Source of the DNA: CAZKTF01 sp964555565
GTDB lineage: Bacteria > Planctomycetota > JAJSAM01 > JAKLKS01
Length of the DNA: 10,525 bases
NCBI GenBank assembly: GCA_964555565.1
Contig: CAZKTF010000122.1
Coordinates: 1-10,525, forward strand
Direction of reading: 5' to 3'
In this document: positions 7,396 through 10,525 of the stretch, piece by piece
Position numbering within the stretch: position 1 is the first letter of the stretch
Layout: every line of letters starts with the position of its first letter
Program-made: the position numbers and the translations under genes
Notes under the pieces: model-generated
The model's input: the letters and a program-made list of their open reading frames with translations, nothing else
Database searches by the model: none
What the model was told of the DNA's origin: nothing

Positions 7396-7701
7396 ATGGG
7401 CAAGCGCCTGTATGTCGGAAACCTGCCGTACAACGCCGGCGAAAGCGCGGTCCGCGCCATCTTCGAGCAGAACGGGCGCCGCGTGAAGGAGGTCCGGCTC
7501 ATCACCGACCGGGAGACCGGGCGGCCGCGGGGCTTCGGCTTCGTGGAGATGATCACCGACGACGACGCGAAGGCGGCCATCAAGGAGCTCTCGGGGTACT
7601 CGTTCGGGGGACGACCCCTCACGGTGAACGAGGCCCACGAGCGTGGTCCCGACAGCCCGGGCGGCGGCGGCCCGGGATCCCGATCCGGCCCCCCCCGCTA
7701 G
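7396..7701 (+). CDS. Single-RRM RNA-binding protein
   Basis: The 101-residue protein consists of one RNA recognition motif with near-ideal RNP2 LYVGNL (5-10) and RNP1 RGFGFVEM (45-52), plus the TDRETGRPRG loop and a final GRPLTVNEA strand. A short Gly/Ser/Pro-rich tail (about 84-101) follows. This is the small cyanobacterial-type Rbp architecture, also found in planctomycetes and some proteobacteria, where such proteins bind single-stranded RNA and in cyanobacteria are often cold-induced. ATG start with GGGAGG (7378-7383) 12 bases upstream. It lies 25 bases behind infA and is probably co-transcribed with it, which points to a role in translation or mRNA structure. RNA targets cannot be inferred. 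Confidence 0.93.
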   Translation: MGKRLYVGNLPYNAGESAVRAIFEQNGRRVKEVRLITDRETGRPRGFGFVEMITDDDAKAAIKELSGYSFGGRPLTVNEAHERGPDSPGGGGPGSRSGPPR

Positions 7702-7731
7702 GCAGCCTCGCGCCGCCCCACGTCGCCCCCC

Positions 7732-7747
7732 CGTGACCGCCGTCACG
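7732..7747. promoter_or_regulatory. 16-base inverted repeat CGTGACCGCCGTCACG
   Basis: CGTGAC (7732-7737) and GTCACG (7742-7747) form a perfect 6-bp inverted repeat with a 4-base centre, 30 bases after the RRM stop and about 100 bases before the Spy-like gene. It could be a weak hairpin terminator for the infA-RRM pair, though no U-tract follows, or an operator for the next gene. The two readings cannot be separated from sequence. Confidence 0.3.
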
Positions 7748-7807
7748 CGTCGGTACCTGTCGTCCCCGCCCGAAACCTCCGGCCCGGCGCGGGGTTCCAC
7801 AGGGTGA

Positions 7808-7830
7808 GGAGGCCCGACGGAAGGGCCTCC
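7808..7830 (+). promoter_or_regulatory. Perfect 8-bp hairpin just upstream of the Spy-like gene's ribosome binding site
   Basis: GGAGGCCC (7808-7815) and GGGCCTCC (7823-7830) pair perfectly around the loop GACGGAA. The hairpin ends 5 bases before AGGAG (7836-7840), the likely ribosome binding site, and its 5' arm itself begins with GGAGG, a second anti-16S-complementary sequence that would be hidden when folded. It may influence translation initiation or mRNA stability, or act as an upstream terminator, but lacks a U-tract. Confidence 0.4.
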
Positions 7831-7848
7831 CCGAGAGGAGAGCGAAGC

Positions 7849-8493
7849 ATGACGCGCACGACGAAGACGGCGGTCCTGGCCGCGGCGCTCGCCGCGGCGG
7901 TGGCGATCCCCGCGCTCGCAACGGCGGGCGAGGGCGAGGGCGAGGGCGGGAAGGCCGGCCAGGGCCCCGGCGCTGGGGCCCGCGGCGCGGGCGCCCGCCT
8001 CGAGCGGTTCCGCCGGGGGGAGCGCTTCCGCACGGCCGGGGCGATGCACGCCCGCCGCGAGCGGGTCCGGGCCACCGTGGACCGCGTGCTGGCGCTCTCC
8101 GACGACCAGGCGAAGACGGCCCTCCAGGCCGCCGAGGCCGCCGGGAAGCTCCGCGCGGAGACCCGGGCGAAGGCCGCGGCGATCCTCCTCGAGGCCCACC
8201 GCGCCTCCACGGCCGCCGTCTCCGGGACCGACGTCCCGAAGGTCGATCGGTCCGCCGAGCGCGCGAAGGTGCGCGAGGCGCTGCGGGCGCTTCGGGACGA
8301 ACACCGCAGGGGCCTCGCCGCCATCGGCAAGGGCCTCTCCGCCAGCCTCACGCCGGAGCAGCGCGCGAAGATCGAGGAGAAGGCGAAGTCGCGCGGGCGC
8401 ACGGTGGACGAGGAACGGCTGGCCCTGTTCCTCGGCCGGCGGGTCTCCCACCCCTGGGCGGAGGCGCTCCTCAAGGCGCGGCTGGGCAGGTAG
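7849..8493 (+). CDS. Secreted Spy/CpxP-like LTxxQ-motif protein
   Basis: The start is taken as ATG 7849, with AGGAG 8 bases upstream; an earlier in-frame start at 7804 would add 15 residues that run through the leader hairpin and spoil the signal peptide. The 214-residue product has a Sec signal peptide (TRTTK, then an Ala-rich core to about residue 24) with candidate AxA cleavage after 24 or 26. A Gly/Glu repeat GEGEGEGG opens the mature protein. The rest is charged and helical, with LTPEQ (167-171) and the weaker LSDDQ (83-87). LTxxQ motifs define the Spy/CpxP/ZraP group of periplasmic chaperones and metal or envelope-stress proteins. It probably works in the periplasm as a stress chaperone; the low overall similarity of this group leaves this at moderate confidence. 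Confidence 0.7.
   Translation: MTRTTKTAVLAAALAAAVAIPALATAGEGEGEGGKAGQGPGAGARGAGARLERFRRGERFRTAGAMHARRERVRATVDRVLALSDDQAKTALQAAEAAGKLRAETRAKAAAILLEAHRASTAAVSGTDVPKVDRSAERAKVREALRALRDEHRRGLAAIGKGLSASLTPEQRAKIEEKAKSRGRTVDEERLALFLGRRVSHPWAEALLKARLGR
7926..7950 (+). repeat. GGGCGA tandem repeat, coding-strand G-quadruplex motif
   Basis: Five GGG runs are spaced by CGA, CGA, CGA and C within the coding strand of the Spy-like gene, so the motif would be present in its mRNA about 75 bases into the coding sequence. It encodes the GEGEGEGG stretch directly after the signal peptide. Confidence 0.7.
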
Positions 8494-8510
8494 CGCCGCG
8501 AGCGTACGAC

Positions 8511-8532
8511 GGCGGGCCGGGCGAGCCCCGCC
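8511..8532. terminator. Possible bidirectional terminator hairpin between convergent genes
   Basis: GGCGGG (8511-8516) and CCCGCC (8527-8532) form a perfect 6-bp all-GC stem with a 10-base loop, filling most of the 40-base gap between the stop of the Spy-like gene (8493) and that of the minus-strand protease gene (8534). No U-tract is present on either side, so this is a positional argument. Confidence 0.3.
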
Positions 8533-8533
8533 C

Positions 8534-10489
8534 CTACCGCTTCTTCGCGCCGTACCGTCCCAGCACCCGCTCGAGGACCTCGGTGTGCGCGGGGACGAAG
8601 AAGCACTGCGTCTCGCGCAGCCCCGCCCCCTCGACCACGTTCATGATCGAACGGGGGTCGCTCACGTCGTGCCCCAGGCCGGCCACGTGCCCGAGCTCGT
8701 GGGCCCCGGTGAGCGCGAAGGACCCGGCGTAGCCGTCCACGAGGGTGCGAAGGAGGTCGCTGCGGATGTTCTCGTCCGCGCTCGATCCCCACCTGTAGGA
8801 GCCGTCGAGGTACTTCTTGTCGTCGCGGTCCATCTTCGGCTTGAGCGCGTTGGGGGAGAAGATGGTCCGCATGAGGAAGGTCGCGTAGATCTCGCAGCGA
8901 CCCTCCCCGGGCCAGGCCTGGCCCCCGGCCTCCTTGTGGTCGCCGGCGATCACCGCGGTCCAGTACTCGTGGGACTTGAGCTTCTCGGGCTTCCTGTCCG
9001 TGAAGGAGATCGCGTAGGACACGCCCGGGATGAAGGTCCCGTCCTCGTTCTTCAGGAAGACGCGGTTGAGCTTCGCCAGGGCGCGGGCCATCAGCTCGTC
9101 GAGGAGCCACTGGTCCATGTCCGCCTCGTAGCTCTTGGTCCCGAGCCCGAGGGCGGCCATGTCCGCCTCGATGGTCCGCGGCGCCTTGCTCTTCTCGTCG
9201 CCGAAGGTGACCCACACGACCTTGGTTTCCGGCTGGGCCTCGAAGGCCGCGGGGAGGCGCATCCGCAGGAGGGGTCCGAACCCCTCGCTGGGGAGGTAGG
9301 TGGGCTTGACCTGGAGCGGCCCCTTCTCCCCGAGGTACCAGAGTTGCCAGCGGTAGAGGGCGGAGCGACCGGCCTGGTCGAGGATCGGCATGTTCGACTC
9401 GTCCATTCCGTAGCGCTGGTCGCGGATGCCGGCCAGGACCTCGGCGTCCTTGAGCGTCTTCGCGGCCCCGGCACCGCGGAAGAGCATGTCCGCGGCGAAG
9501 AAGGCGTGGATCGTCCGCGGGTAGACGAGGGCGTCCTCCCCCTCCGCCTTCGCGAAGAAGCGGCGGAGCGCCGTCGGCGGCCCCTCGTGGAGGCCCTGGG
9601 GGAACCCGGCGAGGAAATGGACCGCCTTCAGCCGCCCGTCCCGAAGGGAGGCCGCGGCCCCCGAGAGCATCCCCTCCGTCGCGAAGATCGGCACCTTCCA
9701 CGCGGCGGCGGCGAGGGCGTCGGCCGTGCGGTCGAGGAGGTCCGGCTCCCCCACGAGGACGAGCCGGTCGCAGCGCGCGTCGCGCAGGCGCTTCAGGTCC
9801 TCCGCGGAAGGCCCCCCGCCGGGGGCCACCCTCACGGTCCCCGGGACGTGCTGCCGCGGGCCGAGGTTGCGGGCCAGTGCGTCGCCCAGCTCCTTGCCCC
9901 GCGGGGTGTCCTCCACGACCAGGCCCGGCTCCACCGCGTCGGGGAGGCTCCCGAGCGGCTCCTTGTCCGTGACCATGGCCAGGTAGTTCGCCGCCGCGCA
10001 GGCCTGGTTCACGGGCCAGGAGCCGGTGAACAGGACCGGGTCCTCCGGGTCGAGGAGCGGCAGCGGCCCCGCCGTCCCCGCGAGGAGTACCGGCGTCTTC
10101 CCCTTCCGGGCCCTCGCGACGAGCGCGGTCACGGTGCGTCCCGTGGGGGCCGCCACGACGCCGTCGCACTTCGCCTTCTCCGCGGCCAGGAGTGCCCTGA
10201 CCGCCCCGGCCGGGTCGTCCCCGTCGTCGAAGGGGAGGACCTCGACCTGGCGGCGGTGGACCCCCCCGAGGGAGTTCTGCCACTCCGCCGCGCACCGCAC
10301 GCCGACGAGCGATTCCTTCCCGGACGCGGCTAGGGGCCCCGAGAGCGGGCCGAGGAAGGCCACGCGGAAGGGCGGGTGCTCGTCGTCGGACCCCGCGGCG
10401 GGCGCCGCGAGCAGCAGCAGGAGCGCGGCGACGGTCCTTCGCACGGTTCCCAAGGCGTTTCCTCCCGGCCCCCTGAGGCATCCCCTCAT
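8534..10489 (-). CDS. Secreted type I ligand-binding receptor domain fused to a metzincin (matrixin-like) zinc protease
   Basis: From ATG 10489 the product has 651 residues. A signal peptide (RRTVAALLLLLAAPAAG) with a plausible site after APAA and no lipobox predicts export. Residues about 40-385 look like a type I periplasmic-binding fold of the branched-chain amino acid receptor group: FRVAFLGPLSGPLAASGKES, an AEWQNSLGG segment matching the family's 'A..N..GG', VVAAPTGRTVTALV, VLLAGTAG, CDRLVLVGEPD and IHAFFAADML. Residues about 410-651 contain HELGHVAGLGHD (597-608, bases 8666-8701), the metzincin HExxHxxGxxH zinc site, and a Met-turn SIMN with M616, the spacing found in matrixins. The two domains would sense a ligand and cleave protein in the periplasm, by inference. 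Start uncertain: ATG has GGAG 6 bases upstream, but TTG at 10451-10453 has GGAGGA 6 bases upstream and gives a more typical signal peptide. Convergent with the Spy-like gene. Confidence 0.85.
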   Translation of the reverse strand: MRGCLRGPGGNALGTVRRTVAALLLLLAAPAAGSDDEHPPFRVAFLGPLSGPLAASGKESLVGVRCAAEWQNSLGGVHRRQVEVLPFDDGDDPAGAVRALLAAEKAKCDGVVAAPTGRTVTALVARARKGKTPVLLAGTAGPLPLLDPEDPVLFTGSWPVNQACAAANYLAMVTDKEPLGSLPDAVEPGLVVEDTPRGKELGDALARNLGPRQHVPGTVRVAPGGGPSAEDLKRLRDARCDRLVLVGEPDLLDRTADALAAAAWKVPIFATEGMLSGAAASLRDGRLKAVHFLAGFPQGLHEGPPTALRRFFAKAEGEDALVYPRTIHAFFAADMLFRGAGAAKTLKDAEVLAGIRDQRYGMDESNMPILDQAGRSALYRWQLWYLGEKGPLQVKPTYLPSEGFGPLLRMRLPAAFEAQPETKVVWVTFGDEKSKAPRTIEADMAALGLGTKSYEADMDQWLLDELMARALAKLNRVFLKNEDGTFIPGVSYAISFTDRKPEKLKSHEYWTAVIAGDHKEAGGQAWPGEGRCEIYATFLMRTIFSPNALKPKMDRDDKKYLDGSYRWGSSADENIRSDLLRTLVDGYAGSFALTGAHELGHVAGLGHDVSDPRSIMNVVEGAGLRETQCFFVPAHTEVLERVLGRYGAKKR

Positions 10490-10525
10490 ATGACGCTCCA
10501 GGTCGCCGTGGTCGTCGCGAGGCCG
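10490..10525 (+). CDS. Possible start of a divergent plus-strand gene, cut by the window end
   Basis: ATG at 10490-10492 opens the 12-codon stretch MTLQVAVVVARP, which runs off the window. GAGG (10475-10478) lies 11 bases upstream, a weak but possible ribosome binding site. The ATG directly abuts the minus-strand ATG as CATATG. Too short to identify; the minus-strand frame is also open here, so the call is weak. Confidence 0.25.
   Translation, partial: MTLQVAVVVARP

Noticed and set aside
8585..10333. 582-codon plus-strand open frame antisense to the receptor-protease gene
   Set aside because: It has no domain similarity, whereas the minus strand shows signal peptide, binding fold and zinc site; long antisense frames are expected at this GC.
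7743..10481. 912-codon open frame on the minus strand overlapping the protease and Spy-like genes
   Set aside because: It is rich in Arg, Gly, Pro and Ala with no recognisable domain, and is a different-frame shadow of two well-supported genes in GC-rich DNA.

Overview
The window is very GC-rich (roughly 70%) bacterial chromosome. Genes are tightly packed, several start with GTG, and long shadow frames run opposite every real gene, as expected at this GC. The gene content fits an uncultured high-GC Gram-negative such as a planctomycete or myxobacterium-like lineage: an outer-envelope-type secretome, a small eukaryote-like RRM protein, a divergent IF-1, and an AMP-ligase/ACP/acyltransferase fusion. 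The assignment is inference. No rRNA, tRNA, insertion sequence, phage gene or CRISPR array was seen.

Layout. (1) Bases 3-1100: the 3' end of a lipid gene cut by the window edge. It holds the tail of an AMP-dependent acyl ligase, an acyl carrier domain and a PlsC-type acyltransferase in one frame. (2) Bases 1203-6828: a probable promoter followed by a compact co-directional run of an oligopeptide-type substrate-binding protein, two permeases (the second YejE-like) and an Ppx/GppA exopolyphosphatase. Genes are separated by 4 bases, overlap by 4 bases, and are separated by 10 bases. No ATPase gene of the importer is present. (3) Bases 6829-7701: a 326-base non-coding leader with a telomere-like C-rich repeat and nested inverted repeats, then infA (IF-1) and a one-RRM RNA-binding protein, which look like a translation/RNA-chaperone pair. 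(4) Bases 7732-8493: two inverted repeats and a secreted Spy/CpxP-like LTxxQ protein. (5) Bases 8534-10489, minus strand, converging on the previous gene: a secreted protein joining a type I periplasmic ligand-binding domain (branched-chain amino acid receptor type) to a metzincin/matrixin-like zinc protease domain. A further plus-strand gene may begin at 10490.

Functional reading. The ABC genes would import peptides using an ATPase encoded elsewhere, and the co-transcribed Ppx/GppA enzyme suggests a link to nutrient or stringent-response state. The right-hand third is envelope-directed: a stress-chaperone-like protein faces a ligand-binding protease. The receptor-protease fusion is the most unusual item in the window.
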